DNA of 64,000 nt from Rothia uropygialis (GCF_004137765.1 NZ_NOIS01000002.1:62001-126000); one strand, 5' to 3'; positions 34,545-45,166 are shown, counted from the first letter of the stretch. The notes: a model not told the origin generated them from the sequence alone. Program-made: numbers and translations.

Positions 34545-37100
34545 TTAGGAAATCACATCGGCTGACTGGACGCGCAGCGCGCGTTCGATGGAGTCCCGCC
34601 CTTCCATGACCTGGCGCCTGAGGGAATCTTTGCCCTCGCCCAACTGAACCAGGAATTCTTCCGCAGCGTCGAGAACATCGCGGTCGACGATCTGGGGAAA
34701 GAGACCGGTGACGATCTGCTGCGAGATTTCGTGGGACAGCTCCCCCCACAGTTTTTCGATCGACGCGAAGTACCGGGACACGAAGGGCCTGATCAACGAG
34801 TCCCTTGTGGTCGTGTTGAATCCTGCGATTGCGGAGCGTTGGATGACGTTCGGAAGATCGTGGCTTTCGACCACAAGCTCCCAAACTTTCTCCTTGGCTT
34901 CGTGCGTCGGTATTGCCGCCCGTGCCTGGGCGGCACGCTGGGCCCCGGTCGAGGTCTTGTCCGATTCGGCGGCGGAGTCGATATCAGAAAGACCCTTGCG
35001 GCCAGCGGCCACGAGCGCCGTCAGAAGCTTCCACGCGAGGTCTTTGTCGATGGCCAGCCCGGGCAATCGGGTCGAACCGGCCAATAGCGATTCGACGGTG
35101 TCGAGCTGTTCGTCGCTCGTCGCATGGGAGGCGAAGGCCTGGACGAACTGCAATTGTTGATCGGAACCCTCGGGAGCCGACTGGGAGATTTCCCACAGCT
35201 TGGACGCCGCCTTCTCCCGAGTCTCTTCCTGGGCATCGGGCCGGACATACATGCGCAGGGTCGTCGCGAGATTGCGAAGCTGCGTCAGGATCGTGGTGGA
35301 ATCCGTCTCGGCCCCGATATTGCCCAACAACAAGTCGACGAAGTGCCGTGCCGGAATCTGCCCGTCACGCGTGCCGTTCCACGCCGCACCCCAGACGACT
35401 GCTCGCGGCAGGGACTCTTCGAAGTCTCGAAGATGAGTCCTGGCGGTGTCGAATGAGGCGTCGTCGAGACGAACCTTGGCATAGGCGAGGTCTTGGTCGT
35501 TGAGCAGTATGAGTGCTGGACGCTGGCGCCCCGCCGTATCCGGAATTTCCGTCCGCTCGCCGTCGACGTCGAACTCGACGCCGTGCACCCGAACCAACTT
35601 CCCGTCGATGAAATCGTAGAAGCCAGCTGTCATGCGGTGCGGGCGGAGCGTCGGGTACTCGTTGGGTGCGGTCTGGATGACCTCCAAATGGGTGATCATT
35701 CCGTCCTCGTTGACCTCGATCGACGGTGTCAACGTATTGACGCCTGCGGTCTCCAGCCAGGCTCGGGACCAGGATTTCAATTCCCGGCCGGACGTGGCCT
35801 CCAGCTCGACCATAAGATCGGCCAGCGTCGCGTTTGCCCATGAATGTTTGGAGAAGTACGCATTCAGGGCCTTCATGAATTCCTCCTGGCCGACCCATGC
35901 GACTAGTTGGCGAAGTACAGAGGCGCCCTTGGCATACGTGATGCCGTCGAAATTCACCTGGACGTCATGAAGGTCCTTGATGTCCGCGACGATCGGGTGG
36001 GTAGAAGGCAACTGATCCTGGCGGTACGCCCATGTCTTCTCCATCGCGGAGAATGTTGTCCAGGCGTGCGTGAATCGGGTGTTTTCCGCGGCGCTCAGGT
36101 GCGACATGAACTCCGCGAACGATTCGTTGAGCCACAGGTCGTTCCACCACTTCATGGTCACCAGATCGCCGAACCACATGTGTGCCAGCTCGTGCAGAAC
36201 CGTGATGGCTCGCCGTTCGATCATGGCGTCGGTGGTCTTTGAACGGAAAATGTAGTCCTCGAGGATCGTGACGCACCCAGCGTTTTCCATGGCCCCGGCG
36301 TTGAATTCGGGGACGAAGAGCTGATCGTACTTGTCGAACGGATAGGGAACCCCGAACTGACGCTCGTAGAACTCGAAGCCTTGTTTGGTCAGCGTGAAGA
36401 TCTCTTCATGGTCTAGGTACTCGATCAAGGACCTGCGCGCATAGATATCCAGAGAGATGGTCCGGCCGTCGGCGGTGGTCAGGGCATCGGACACCTTCGA
36501 ATACGGCCCCGCCACGAGCGCCGTGATGTAGGAGGAAATACGGGGAGTGGTTTCGAAGGACCATATGTCGGCCTCGGAACCTTCCTCACGTTGGGCCACC
36601 GGCTGATTCGAAATCACGTCCCAGGCTTTGGGGGCCTTGACGGTGAACGTGAATTCTGCCTTCAAGTCGGGCTGTTCGAAGACGGCGAATACGCGGCGGG
36701 AATCCGGAACCTCGAACTGGGAGTACAAATACACTTCTCCGTCGACGGGGTCCACGAAACGGTGAAGACCCTCGCCCGTATTCGTGTAAGCGGCGTCGGC
36801 GACGACGGTCAGCTGGTTGTTCTCCGCCAGGTCCGGCAGAACGATTCGGACACCGTCCGAGACCTTCGCCGGATCCAGCTCTTGACCGTTCAGGGTCACG
36901 GAGTGGACCCGTTCCGTAATGGCATCGATAAAGGTCGAAGAACCCGGTACGGCTTCGAATTCAACGGTGGTGGTCGAGGGAAAATATGTCTCCGAAGCGG
37001 TCAGGTCCAGGTCGACGCGGTAGGCACGAACCTTTGTCACGACCTCGGCGCGTTCGGTTGCTTCCTGGCGCGTCAGATTGAGTCCCGGCATGTGGGCCAC
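34545..37100 (-). CDS. pepN: aminopeptidase N
   Basis: M1 zinc aminopeptidase that removes N-terminal residues from peptides. Exopeptidase motif GAMENAG precedes the zinc motif HELAHMWFGDLVT with the downstream Glu in LNESFAEF. The N-terminal beta-saddle and the C-terminal ERAP1-like helical domain (from about residue 520) are both present. 851 residues matches actinobacterial PepN. It lies 50 bp upstream of glbO on the same strand and may share its transcript. Confidence 0.95.
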   Translation of the reverse strand: MAHMPGLNLTRQEATERAEVVTKVRAYRVDLDLTASETYFPSTTTVEFEAVPGSSTFIDAITERVHSVTLNGQELDPAKVSDGVRIVLPDLAENNQLTVVADAAYTNTGEGLHRFVDPVDGEVYLYSQFEVPDSRRVFAVFEQPDLKAEFTFTVKAPKAWDVISNQPVAQREEGSEADIWSFETTPRISSYITALVAGPYSKVSDALTTADGRTISLDIYARRSLIEYLDHEEIFTLTKQGFEFYERQFGVPYPFDKYDQLFVPEFNAGAMENAGCVTILEDYIFRSKTTDAMIERRAITVLHELAHMWFGDLVTMKWWNDLWLNESFAEFMSHLSAAENTRFTHAWTTFSAMEKTWAYRQDQLPSTHPIVADIKDLHDVQVNFDGITYAKGASVLRQLVAWVGQEEFMKALNAYFSKHSWANATLADLMVELEATSGRELKSWSRAWLETAGVNTLTPSIEVNEDGMITHLEVIQTAPNEYPTLRPHRMTAGFYDFIDGKLVRVHGVEFDVDGERTEIPDTAGRQRPALILLNDQDLAYAKVRLDDASFDTARTHLRDFEESLPRAVVWGAAWNGTRDGQIPARHFVDLLLGNIGAETDSTTILTQLRNLATTLRMYVRPDAQEETREKAASKLWEISQSAPEGSDQQLQFVQAFASHATSDEQLDTVESLLAGSTRLPGLAIDKDLAWKLLTALVAAGRKGLSDIDSAAESDKTSTGAQRAAQARAAIPTHEAKEKVWELVVESHDLPNVIQRSAIAGFNTTTRDSLIRPFVSRYFASIEKLWGELSHEISQQIVTGLFPQIVDRDVLDAAEEFLVQLGEGKDSLRRQVMEGRDSIERALRVQSADVIS

Positions 37101-37203
37101 CTTTCAATGAGAATTCGGTCTGCCTCTCAGGTTATTACAGGAGCCGGTAGGCTTGGACGCGCCACACGATTTCATCACTTAATCTACGAGGACGGGGTAA
37201 GAC

Positions 37204-37698
37204 GTGCGCGTTCATATTGCCACTGACCATGCAGGGCTCGACCTGAGTCGCTACCTCATCGAATCACTCACTAAACTTGGTTACGACATGGTCGATCACG
37301 GCCCACAGGGGTACGATCCGCAGGACGATTATCCGGCCTTCTGCATCAATGCGGCTCTCGGGGTACGGAAGGACCGGGAAAACGGAGTCGATTCCCTGGG
37401 TATCGTTCTCGGTGGTTCCGGCAACGGCGAGCAAATGGCGGCCAACAAGGTTCCGGGGATCCGCGCGGCGTTGGCATGGAACCATGAAACCGCGGCACTT
37501 GCTCGTGAGCACAATAATGCACACGTCGTCGCCGTCGGAGGCCGACAGCACGAGAAAGAAGAAGCCCTGGACATCATCAAGGTCTTCTTGGCCCAGAGTT
37601 TTCCCGGCGAAGAACGACACGTCCGCCGGATCGGTCAGATGGAAGAGTTCGAAAACACCGGTCACATTGAGGGCAAACACCTCGATACCGATGACTGA
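37204..37698 (+). CDS. rpiB: ribose-5-phosphate isomerase B
   Basis: LacAB/RpiB family isomerase interconverting ribose-5-phosphate and ribulose-5-phosphate in the pentose phosphate pathway. HIATDHAGLDL at the N-terminus, the catalytic loop VLGGSGNGEQMAANK (actinobacterial type with Ser-Gly-Asn-Gly instead of the usual Cys) and the phosphate-binding RHVRRIGQMEE are visible. It starts about 100 bp from the pepN start and is followed 47 bp later by the glycosylase gene, probably as an operon. Confidence 0.92.
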   Translation: MRVHIATDHAGLDLSRYLIESLTKLGYDMVDHGPQGYDPQDDYPAFCINAALGVRKDRENGVDSLGIVLGGSGNGEQMAANKVPGIRAALAWNHETAALAREHNNAHVVAVGGRQHEKEEALDIIKVFLAQSFPGEERHVRRIGQMEEFENTGHIEGKHLDTDD

Positions 37699-37745
37699 AT
37701 TCGATTCTCGGCGTACGCAATTCGTCAACGCCAGGGGGAGAGGGC

Positions 37746-38642
37746 GTGCCTGAGGGGCATTCGATACATCGTGTCGCCCAGCGATTCCATGATGCATTCG
37801 TGGGGCAGTCTCTGAGGGCCTCGAGCCCTCAGGGAAGGTTTGCGCAGGGGGCCGCATTACTGGATGGTGCCACGGCTGTCGAGTCGTATGCGCACGGCAA
37901 GCATTTCTTTCTGGAGTTCGACAACCAGTTGACGCTCAACGTGCATTTGGGAATGTACGGGGCGTGGACCTTCGGTGGGGACGCCGGATTCCGTGCTGCC
38001 TCCTCCATCGGGGCTCCGCGAAAAATGGGTGAAAGTGAGACCGTCGGGGCACCTGACGATCCGACTTCCGAATATTCAGGGCCTCCTGCGCCAAAACCCA
38101 CGACGCGAGTTCGGCTGGAATCCGGCAACGGGTGGGCTGACTTGGTAGGGGCGACGACGTGCCGGGTTCTGGAACCAACCGGCGTCGTGGAGCTCCGCAA
38201 GACTCTGGGTCCTGACCCGCTCGACCCCGGAGCTGACCCTGAGCCTTTCTTCCGTGCCTGTTCCAACACGTCGCGGCCCATCGGGGCGGTGCTGATGGAT
38301 CAGAAAGTCATCGCGGGCATAGGGAACATCTTTCGTGCCGAATCGTTGTTCCGGGCCGGTCTCAATCCGTACGCCATTTCCCATCAGCTCTCGGAGGAGA
38401 CCAAGGCGATGCTGTGGCGTGACAACGTCAAACTCATGCGGGCGGGCGTCGAATTGGGACGCATCGTCACGACGGCGCCCGAACATCGACCGGGCATCTC
38501 GTCGGCTGAGGCATGGCCGACCCACGCGAATTATGTCTATGCACGGGCCGGTCACACGTGCCGGGTATGCGGAAGAGAAAACATCGTGATGGAGGAAATG
38601 TCAGGTCGGAAGCTCTATTGGTGCGCGGTCTGTCAAGCCTGA
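37746..38642 (+). CDS. nei: Fpg/Nei family DNA glycosylase/AP lyase
   Basis: Base-excision repair enzyme removing oxidised bases. After the GTG-coded Met come the catalytic Pro2 and Glu3 (PEGHSIHR), the helix-two-turn-helix VIAGIGNIFRAE, and a C-terminal zinc finger CRVCGREN...WCAVC. PEGHSIHR is typical of the actinobacterial Nei2 branch, which usually acts as endonuclease VIII. 298 residues. It follows rpiB closely on the same strand. Confidence 0.9.
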   Translation: MPEGHSIHRVAQRFHDAFVGQSLRASSPQGRFAQGAALLDGATAVESYAHGKHFFLEFDNQLTLNVHLGMYGAWTFGGDAGFRAASSIGAPRKMGESETVGAPDDPTSEYSGPPAPKPTTRVRLESGNGWADLVGATTCRVLEPTGVVELRKTLGPDPLDPGADPEPFFRACSNTSRPIGAVLMDQKVIAGIGNIFRAESLFRAGLNPYAISHQLSEETKAMLWRDNVKLMRAGVELGRIVTTAPEHRPGISSAEAWPTHANYVYARAGHTCRVCGRENIVMEEMSGRKLYWCAVCQA

Positions 38643-38720
38643 CTCGTCGACTCACACCTGATGAGCCGAGGGACTGGAGGCGCCTCAGCTTGCCGAAAGC
38701 GATGTTGAGCTGCTTGGCCT

Positions 38721-38758
38721 TAAAAACAAATCCGCCTCCGAGTTTTCGGAGGCGGATT
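38721..38758 (-). terminator. terminator of tRNA-Gly transcript
   Basis: AATCCGCCTCCGA and TCGGAGGCGGATT form a 13-bp perfect stem with a 4-nt loop; read on the minus strand it is followed by TGTTTTTA. It may also stop nei transcription on the plus strand. Confidence 0.85.
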
Positions 38759-38766
38759 GACCAGAG

Positions 38767-38837
38767 AGGGGATGACGGGAATCGAACCCGCGTAATCAGT
38801 TTGGAAGACTGAGGCTCTACCATTGAGCTACATCCCC
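38767..38837 (-). tRNA. tRNA-Gly (TCC)
   Basis: Minus-strand cloverleaf: acceptor GGGGATG/CATCCCC, D-arm GCTC/GAGC, anticodon arm CAGT-CTTCCAA-ACTG with anticodon TCC, T-arm GCGGG TTCGATT CCCGT, discriminator T. CCA is not encoded. Intact, no integration signs. Confidence 0.97.
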
Positions 38838-38955
38838 GGGGTGGGCCTCGACAATATAACCGCACCTTTGGACCGTTCGTCAAATCGATCACGGACCGTG
38901 TCGCGGGAAAGATTCGCACATTGGGGCATTCCCGCATAAACTAGCGTATGCCTTA

Positions 38956-39028
38956 CGGGGCGTAGCGCAGTGGCTAGCGCGCCTGCTTTGGGAGCAGGAG
39001 ATCGCAGGTTCGAGTCCTGTCGCCCCGA
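38956..39028 (+). tRNA. tRNA-Pro (TGG)
   Basis: Acceptor CGGGGCG/CGCCCCG, D-arm GCGC/GCGC, anticodon arm CCTGC-TTTGGGA-GCAGG with anticodon TGG, T-arm GCAGG TTCGAGT CCTGT, discriminator A. CCA is not encoded. Divergent from tRNA-Gly, upstream of tig. Confidence 0.97.
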
Positions 39029-39184
39029 CGTTGGAACATTTGGACCGACGAGTGCCGGCCCTAGTGGCTCAGTATTCGTGAGGTCACGATGTGACTCTGA
39101 CACGTGAAAATCAGAGGTATTCGACATACTGTCCCGCAGACAGCGGGACGGTTCCTGACCCCGAATCGTAGGAGATCAACGGAA

Positions 39185-40522
39185 GTGAAGACCGCCGTCG
39201 AGAAACTGAATCCGACCCTGGCAAAGATCCAGGTTGATGTTCCTTTCGAGGAATTCAAGCCGTTTCTCACCAAGACTTACAAGGAACTGGCCGAGCAGAT
39301 CCAGATGCCTGGCTTCCGTAAGGGCAAGATCCCCAACCAGCTCATCGAGCAGCGCGTCGGGTTTGACTTTGTTGTGGAGAACGCACTGAACGAAGGCCTC
39401 AACGGCTTTTACCAGGAGGCTTTGTCCGAGAACGAATTGACTCCTTTGGCTCAGCCTGAGGTTGCCGTTCAGAACAAGCCGGAGGAACAGGACCGCGAGG
39501 CGGATGTGTCTGTCTCGATCGAGGTTGTCGTTCGCCCGGAGGTCGAGCTCCCCGAGTACTCCGACATCAAGGTCGAGGTCGACGCCGTGGAGGTCACTGC
39601 CGAGGACGAGCAGAAGGCCCTCGACGAGCTGCGCGGTCGTTTCGGGACCCTCAAGTCAGTTGAGCGCCCCGCCGCTCAGGACGATTTCGTGACGCTGGAC
39701 CTCAACGCGACGATCGGTGACGAGGAAGTCGACGCGGCGAATGACCTTTCCTACCAGGTGGGTGCGGGCACCATGCTTGATGGCCTCGACGAAGCCATCA
39801 CCGGTTTGTCCGCTGGCGAGGACGCCACCTTCGAGACCAAGTTGGCCGGCGGAGAGCACTCGGGCGAGGAAGCTACCGTCAAGGTCAAGGTCACCGCGGT
39901 CAAGGAACGCGAATTGCCCGAGGCCGACGACGACTTCGCGCAGCTCGCTTCGGAATTCGACACGATCGACGAACTGAAGGAAGACCTCAAGAACCAGGCT
40001 GCCCAGGCCAAGATCGTGGAGCAGGGAAATACCGCTCGCGACAAGGTTTTGGACAAGTTGGTCGAGCTCATCGAGGTTCCGGTGCCCGAGAAGGTCATCG
40101 AAGACCAGATCGAACAGCACTTCAATAATCCGAACGCCGAAGCAGACCACGACTCCGAAGAGCACCGTGCCGAGGTTCGCGAGAACACCGAACGTGCCTT
40201 CCGGAACGAAGTCATTCTGGATGCCATCGCGGACAAGGAAGAAGTCGGCGTCGAACAGTCCGAACTGATCGACTACATCATCTCGATGTCCTCGCAGTAC
40301 GGCATGGATCCCAACCAGTTCGCGCAAATGCTGGATTCTTCCGGTCAGGCCGGAATGATGGTCGGCGAGGTCCGTCGGTCCAAGGCGCTTGCCAGCGTTC
40401 TGGGAAAGGCCGAGGTCGTGGACACCGAAGGCAACTCGGTCGACCTGTCCTCGTACATCAAGCCGCAGGGCGATGGGGAGACCGTCGAGGCCGAGAAGGA
40501 CGTCGAGTCCACCGAAGCATAG
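39185..40522 (+). CDS. tig: trigger factor
   Basis: Ribosome-associated chaperone and peptidyl-prolyl isomerase. The ribosome-binding signature GFRKGKIP follows [19 protein letters not shown]; the FKBP-type domain begins near residue 160 ([17 protein letters not shown]); the C-terminal chaperone arms are helical. The GTG at [12 protein letters not shown] is used, behind AGGAG, since the longer frame extends into non-coding leader. 445 residues with an acidic tail. Upstream of clpP1P2-clpX as in other actinobacteria. Confidence 0.95.
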   Translation: MKTAVEKLNPTLAKIQVDVPFEEFKPFLTKTYKELAEQIQMPGFRKGKIPNQLIEQRVGFDFVVENALNEGLNGFYQEALSENELTPLAQPEVAVQNKPEEQDREADVSVSIEVVVRPEVELPEYSDIKVEVDAVEVTAEDEQKALDELRGRFGTLKSVERPAAQDDFVTLDLNATIGDEEVDAANDLSYQVGAGTMLDGLDEAITGLSAGEDATFETKLAGGEHSGEEATVKVKVTAVKERELPEADDDFAQLASEFDTIDELKEDLKNQAAQAKIVEQGNTARDKVLDKLVELIEVPVPEKVIEDQIEQHFNNPNAEADHDSEEHRAEVRENTERAFRNEVILDAIADKEEVGVEQSELIDYIISMSSQYGMDPNQFAQMLDSSGQAGMMVGEVRRSKALASVLGKAEVVDTEGNSVDLSSYIKPQGDGETVEAEKDVESTEA

Positions 40523-40558
40523 GTGATTCGCTCGCGCTCGAGCGCAACGAGCACAGTG

Positions 40559-40596
40559 AAAGGGGCGACGACCGGGGAACCGGTCGTCGTCCCTTT
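40559..40596 (+). terminator. terminator after tig
   Basis: AAAGGGGCGACGACCGG pairs with CCGGTCGTCGTCCCTTT through 17 bp with one G-U; loop GGAA. The T-run is part of the stem. Confidence 0.8.
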
Positions 40597-40817
40597 CGCC
40601 GTTCCTGCAATATGACCGCAGGAACGCAACGTGAGTGGTGCTATGAGCGAAAACGTGGCCCGACGGGGTGGGCTCGGCACGCCATCAGCGAACTCATGGT
40701 GCTCAGCCGGGCGAGGAGAGAATTCGCCTACTAGTCTCGAAGGCAGAACAAGTGACCCGGCCCTGAAATGTCAGGGTTCGGAGTAACTCCAAGACATCGA
40801 GAGAGGTCAGAAGCATT

Positions 40818-41483
40818 ATGGCTCATAACCTTCCATACGACGCGGGTACCCGACAGGGCGCGGCGAATAATCAGCCCGTCATGAGTCGCGAGACGGGCAA
40901 CGGCCAGGACGAGCACGTCTACAACCGCTTGCTCAAGGAACGCATCATTTGGTTGGGTTCCGAGGTGCGTGACGACAACGCGAATCTGATCTGCTCGCAG
41001 ATGCTTCTCTTGTCGGCGGAAGACCCCAAAGCGGATATCTACCTCTACATCAACTCCCCGGGTGGCTCGATCACGGCAGGGATGGCGATTTATGACACCA
41101 TGCAGCTGATCCCGAACGATGTGGTGACCATCGCGACAGGTATGGCCGCATCAATGGGTCAGTTCCTTCTTTCCTCCGGCACTCGAGGAAAGCGCTATGC
41201 GACCCCCAACGCACGGATCCTCATGCACCAGCCTTCCGGTGGTATCGGCGGTACTGCTTCGGATATTCGCACCCAGGCCGAGTTGATTCTGTCGATGAAG
41301 CGTCGTCTTTCAGAATTGACGGCGGAGCAAACCGGCAAGTCCGTGGAGCAGATCCTGGAAGACAACGACCGCGACAACTGGTTCACCGCGGATGAAGGGC
41401 TCGAATACGGGTTCTTCGATCACATCGCCCAGAGTGCCGGTTCGGTCTCCGGTGGCGGCGGAACGCTCAAGGACGAGAAGTAA
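40818..41483 (+). CDS. clpP1: ATP-dependent Clp protease proteolytic subunit 1
   Basis: Serine protease barrel subunit. Catalytic triad: Ser in [11 protein letters not shown], His in ILMHQPSGG, Asp in DNDRDNWF. The oligomer-contact motif [20 protein letters not shown] is intact. The first ~30 residues are variable and probably include a propeptide. It is 60 bp upstream of clpP2; the two products normally form a mixed tetradecamer working with ClpX or ClpC. Confidence 0.95.
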   Translation: MAHNLPYDAGTRQGAANNQPVMSRETGNGQDEHVYNRLLKERIIWLGSEVRDDNANLICSQMLLLSAEDPKADIYLYINSPGGSITAGMAIYDTMQLIPNDVVTIATGMAASMGQFLLSSGTRGKRYATPNARILMHQPSGGIGGTASDIRTQAELILSMKRRLSELTAEQTGKSVEQILEDNDRDNWFTADEGLEYGFFDHIAQSAGSVSGGGGTLKDEK

Positions 41484-41543
41484 GACCGCGGGGCCGCGGG
41501 CCCAAGGCGATCAAGGCACAGACTTTTCAGGAGAAACAGACAC

Positions 41544-42227
41544 ATGAACTTCAATTCACCGCAGGCTCAGGGCGCCGCAGCAACCGGCGTCGAGATGCCT
41601 TCCAACCGATACGTTCTTCCGAGCTTCGAAGAGCGGACTCCTTACGGTTACAAGCGCCAGGACCCCTACGCGAAGCTTTTCGAAGACCGCATCATTTTCC
41701 TGGGCGTCCAGGTTGACGATGCGAGCGCCGACGACATCATGGCTCAGTTGCTCGTGCTCGAAGCCCAGGATCCGGACCGTGACATTACGATGTACATCAA
41801 TTCGCCCGGTGGTTCATTCACGGCGATGACGGCGATTTACGACACGATGCAGTACATCCGACCCGAGATCCAGACCGTCTGCCTGGGCCAGGCAGCTTCG
41901 GCCGCCTCGGTCCTGTTGGCCGCGGGTACTCCGGGCAAGCGTCTGGCACTGCCGAATGCCAGGGTCCTGATTCACCAGCCTGCATTGGCAGGCCAGCAAG
42001 GTGGCCAGGCGTCGGATATCGAGATCCACGCCAACGAAGTCATGCGGATGCGCACCTGGTTGGAGGATACCCTCGCTCTGCACTCGGGCAAGGATTCGAA
42101 GACGATCAACAAGGACATCGAGCGGGACAAGATCCTAACCGCCAAGGACGCACACGAGTACGGACTCATCGACCAGGTCCTCGAATCTCGTAAGATCAAC
42201 AAGCCGCAGATCAATACCCAGGACTGA
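41544..42227 (+). CDS. clpP2: ATP-dependent Clp protease proteolytic subunit 2
   Basis: Second ClpP paralogue. Catalytic Ser in GQAASAASVLLAAG, His in LIHQPALAGQ, and Asp in ERDKILTAKDA. The -AASAAS- form and the QQGGQASDIEIHANEVMRMR block in the handle region are typical of actinobacterial ClpP2. GGAGAA lies ahead of the ATG. Probably co-transcribed with clpP1 and ended by the hairpin that follows, so clpX has its own promoter. Confidence 0.95.
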   Translation: MNFNSPQAQGAAATGVEMPSNRYVLPSFEERTPYGYKRQDPYAKLFEDRIIFLGVQVDDASADDIMAQLLVLEAQDPDRDITMYINSPGGSFTAMTAIYDTMQYIRPEIQTVCLGQAASAASVLLAAGTPGKRLALPNARVLIHQPALAGQQGGQASDIEIHANEVMRMRTWLEDTLALHSGKDSKTINKDIERDKILTAKDAHEYGLIDQVLESRKINKPQINTQD

Positions 42228-42246
42228 CCTCGGCTGGTTCTCAAGG

Positions 42247-42285
42247 GACGCCGTCCGGTTCGGCACTAACGAACTGGACGGCGTC
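42247..42285 (+). terminator. terminator between clpP2 and clpX
   Basis: GACGCCGTCCGGTTC and GAACTGGACGGCGTC form a 15-bp stem with one G-T pair around GGCACTAAC; GTCGTCTGT follows, so it lacks a true T-run. Confidence 0.75.
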
Positions 42286-42506
42286 GTCGTCTGTCGGGAT
42301 TGTCCCGTCCACGCTCCCGGCATGACCACCCGGTCCTCTCAGGTGTAAGAACGCGGTGGTCATGAGCCGGTTTTCGAGGCCCTGAAGTGACGCGAATAAT
42401 GCCCAGGACGTTGTCAACCTGTAGCCTAGTGAGTGCGAGCCATCCATGATGTACGGATACCCGTCACGTGGCTTCCACGCAAGACCTTCAGAAATGAGGA
42501 GCCAGC

Positions 42507-43802
42507 ATGTCGAGAATCGGTGAGAGCACGGACCTGCTTAAATGTTCTTTCTGCGGAAAGTCACAGAAACAGGTGCGCAAGCTCATCGCGGGACCTGGCG
42601 TGTACATCTGCGACGAATGCATCGAGTTGTGCAATGAAATCATCGAAGAAGAGCTTGCCGAAGTCTCCGAGATCACGTCGATGGAATTGCCTCGCCCCCG
42701 GGAGATCTTCGAATATCTGCAAGAATTCGTGATCGGTCAGGAACCTGCCAAGAAGGCGCTTTCAGTGGCCGTATACAATCACTACAAGCGCATTCAGGCG
42801 AAGGACTCGGGGCAGCCGCAGAGCGGCCAATCATTGCTTGCCACGGGTGGCGAGGATGTCGATTTGGCCAAATCGAACATTCTTCTGGTCGGACCGACGG
42901 GCTCCGGCAAGACCTACTTGGCCCAAACCCTGGCTAAGAAACTCAACGTCCCCTTTGCGATGGCCGATGCCACGAGCCTGACGGAAGCCGGTTACGTCGG
43001 CGAGGACGTCGAGAACATCTTGTTGAAGTTGATCCAGTCCGCCGACTATGACGTCAAGAAAGCGGAAACGGGGATCATCTACATCGACGAGATCGACAAG
43101 ATCTCGCGCAAATCCGAGAATCCGTCGATCACGAGGGACGTATCCGGCGAAGGAGTTCAACAAGCACTCCTCAAAATCCTCGAAGGCACCGTGGCCGCGG
43201 TTCCCCCGCAGGGGGGACGCAAACATCCCCAACAGGAATTCCTGCAAATCGATACGACGAACGTGCTCTTCATCGTCGCCGGTGCGTTCGCTGGCCTCGA
43301 GGACATCGTGGGTTCAAGGGTCGGCAAAAAGGGGATCGGTTTCGGCGCTCCCATAGAGCAGGCTTCCAAGGAAACCGACATCTTGCAGAAGCTCCTTCCG
43401 GAAGATCTGCTGAAGTTCGGTTTGATTCCCGAATTCATCGGCCGCCTTCCCGTTCTTACGAGCCTGTCCAGCCTCGATGTCGAGACGCTGGGCCGTGTTC
43501 TGACGGAGCCGCGGAACGCTTTGATCAAACAGTACAAGCGGATGTTCGCTCTGGACGACGTCGAGTTGGAATTCGAAGACGACGCGATTCGTGCGATCGC
43601 GGAACTGGCCATGGAACGGGGGACAGGCGCTCGTGGGCTCCGCTCCATCCTGGAAGACCTCCTCCAGTCAGTCATGTTCGATATTCCTTCACGTGAGGAC
43701 GTCGCGCAGGTCATCATCACGAGTGAGGTGATTCGGCACGGCTCCGAACCCCAGATCGTCACTCGAGACATGTTGGATGCCGAGAAGAAGGATGCATCTT
43801 AA
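42507..43802 (+). CDS. clpX: ATP-dependent Clp protease ATPase subunit ClpX
   Basis: AAA+ unfoldase delivering substrates to ClpP. N-terminal C4 zinc-binding domain CSFCGKSQ...ICDECIELC (residues ~12-43), Walker A GPTGSGKT, Walker [11 protein letters not shown], pore loop GYVGED, sensor arginine in [11 protein letters not shown], and the IGF-type ClpP-docking loop KGIGFG. 431 residues, standard. Separate transcript from clpP1P2, with a 279-bp leader. Confidence 0.96.
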   Translation: MSRIGESTDLLKCSFCGKSQKQVRKLIAGPGVYICDECIELCNEIIEEELAEVSEITSMELPRPREIFEYLQEFVIGQEPAKKALSVAVYNHYKRIQAKDSGQPQSGQSLLATGGEDVDLAKSNILLVGPTGSGKTYLAQTLAKKLNVPFAMADATSLTEAGYVGEDVENILLKLIQSADYDVKKAETGIIYIDEIDKISRKSENPSITRDVSGEGVQQALLKILEGTVAAVPPQGGRKHPQQEFLQIDTTNVLFIVAGAFAGLEDIVGSRVGKKGIGFGAPIEQASKETDILQKLLPEDLLKFGLIPEFIGRLPVLTSLSSLDVETLGRVLTEPRNALIKQYKRMFALDDVELEFEDDAIRAIAELAMERGTGARGLRSILEDLLQSVMFDIPSREDVAQVIITSEVIRHGSEPQIVTRDMLDAEKKDAS

Positions 43803-43985
43803 ACATTGGTTTCACCTTTGAAAATTCAGTGATATGGCACGTCAAAAGATCACGATTCGGTCTCCGTGACGTGCGATCACCGCATTTCGATAACGGTTTC
43901 ATCAAGATTTTCTCCTCAGCTTGAGTGGTGCTTATGCGCGTGTTTGGCTAGGTCCGGCGACGGTACGAACCACACAGGAGATGAC

Positions 43986-44474
43986 ATGCACCGAATCTTG
44001 CGAATAGCCGTTTCCTCCTTTTGGGGAATTACGGGACTTTTCGCGGTCACCGTCATGGTGGACCAGAGGATCTTGAGTCTTCCTGACCAGACCGTCGGCT
44101 TTTTTCTCGTTCTGGCGATCGTGGGGATCGTCCGTTTGTCGATGTACGCGGTAGCGGTTCGTTGCGGAATCGAGCCGGAACCGCGGACGCGTGATTCCAT
44201 AACGGCGGGCTTCATCGTGACCTCGTGTGCAGTGGCCTATGGGTGGCTCATTCTGGGAATTCTCGTGGGCACCAACGCGGTCAGTTTGAGTTACCAGTCG
44301 TCGGTCAAGCCGACCTACGGGTGGATATCACTGGTTTTGATACTGCTGTCAGCGGCGACCTACGCGATTGACCTGTACCGGCTCCGCAAGGGGCGCTTGT
44401 CCGAGAACAAGAAAGTGGTTCGCGAAACCACGGATTCTGAATCCCGAGACTTGGCGCATCACGGCCGGGCATAA
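43986..44474 (+). CDS. membrane protein of unknown function
   Basis: 162 residues with four hydrophobic segments (about 8-28, 38-58, 75-100, 112-132) and a charged C-terminal tail. CAGGAG lies 7 nt ahead of the ATG used; a longer open frame upstream is not convincing. No family recognised. It is between clpX and the DsbA-like gene, on the same strand. Confidence 0.7.
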   Translation: MHRILRIAVSSFWGITGLFAVTVMVDQRILSLPDQTVGFFLVLAIVGIVRLSMYAVAVRCGIEPEPRTRDSITAGFIVTSCAVAYGWLILGILVGTNAVSLSYQSSVKPTYGWISLVLILLSAATYAIDLYRLRKGRLSENKKVVRETTDSESRDLAHHGRA

Positions 44475-44545
44475 ATCCTTTGAGCGCTGCGTTACACCCA
44501 CTGGAACCGTTCACAGATTTTCATTTCCAAGGAGTGGGATTACCA

Positions 44546-45166
44546 GTGACACAGAATATCGAATTTTGGTTTGACCCGATTTGCCCGTGGGCATGGATGA
44601 CCTCGCGTTGGATGAGCGAAGTCGAGGAGCTCCGTGACGTCGAGGTGACGTGGAACCCCTTCAGCCTCGCAGTACTCAATGAAGGCAAAGACCTGGACGC
44701 CGGTTACCGGAAGAACATCGACGCTTCGTGGGGCCCCGCCCGCGTCGCGATGGCGGTTCGTGAGGAGCAGGGCCAGGAGAAGGTCAAGCCCTTTTACGAC
44801 GCGGTGGGTACGGCCCTTCATCCGGAGAAGTCCGATGAGTCAGACAACCGGCGTCGATTCCGTGAGGCGATCGAGAAAGCTCTCGAGGTAACGGGGCTGC
44901 CGCCCGAACTTGCGGAATATGCCGAGAAGGACACCTACGACGAGCAACTCCGTCGATCCAACGCACGGGCCCTCGAGCTGGTCGGCGACGACGTCGGGGT
45001 TCCGATCATCTCGGTTGACGGCACCGCTTTCTTCGGACCGGTGATGTCACCGGCCCCCAAGGGCGAGGACGCGGCCAAAGTCTGGGATGGAACGCTCGCC
45101 CTTGCTTCCTATCCCGGATTCTTCGAACTCAAACGGTCTCGCACGAACGGGCCGATTTTTGACTAG
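44546..45166 (+). CDS. DsbA-family mycothiol-dependent nitroreductase-like protein
   Basis: Thioredoxin-fold protein of the Rv2466c family, which uses mycothiol to reduce substrates under oxidative stress. The N-terminal active-site region IEFWFDPICPWAWMTSRW has only the first cysteine of the CxxC; the second position is Ala. The helical insertion (RNIDASWGPARVAMAV region) and cis-Pro motif VGVPIISVDG are present. 206 residues with a GTG start behind AAGGAG. Its stop codon and that of the next gene overlap as CTAG (convergent). Confidence 0.85.
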   Translation: MTQNIEFWFDPICPWAWMTSRWMSEVEELRDVEVTWNPFSLAVLNEGKDLDAGYRKNIDASWGPARVAMAVREEQGQEKVKPFYDAVGTALHPEKSDESDNRRRFREAIEKALEVTGLPPELAEYAEKDTYDEQLRRSNARALELVGDDVGVPIISVDGTAFFGPVMSPAPKGEDAAKVWDGTLALASYPGFFELKRSRTNGPIFD

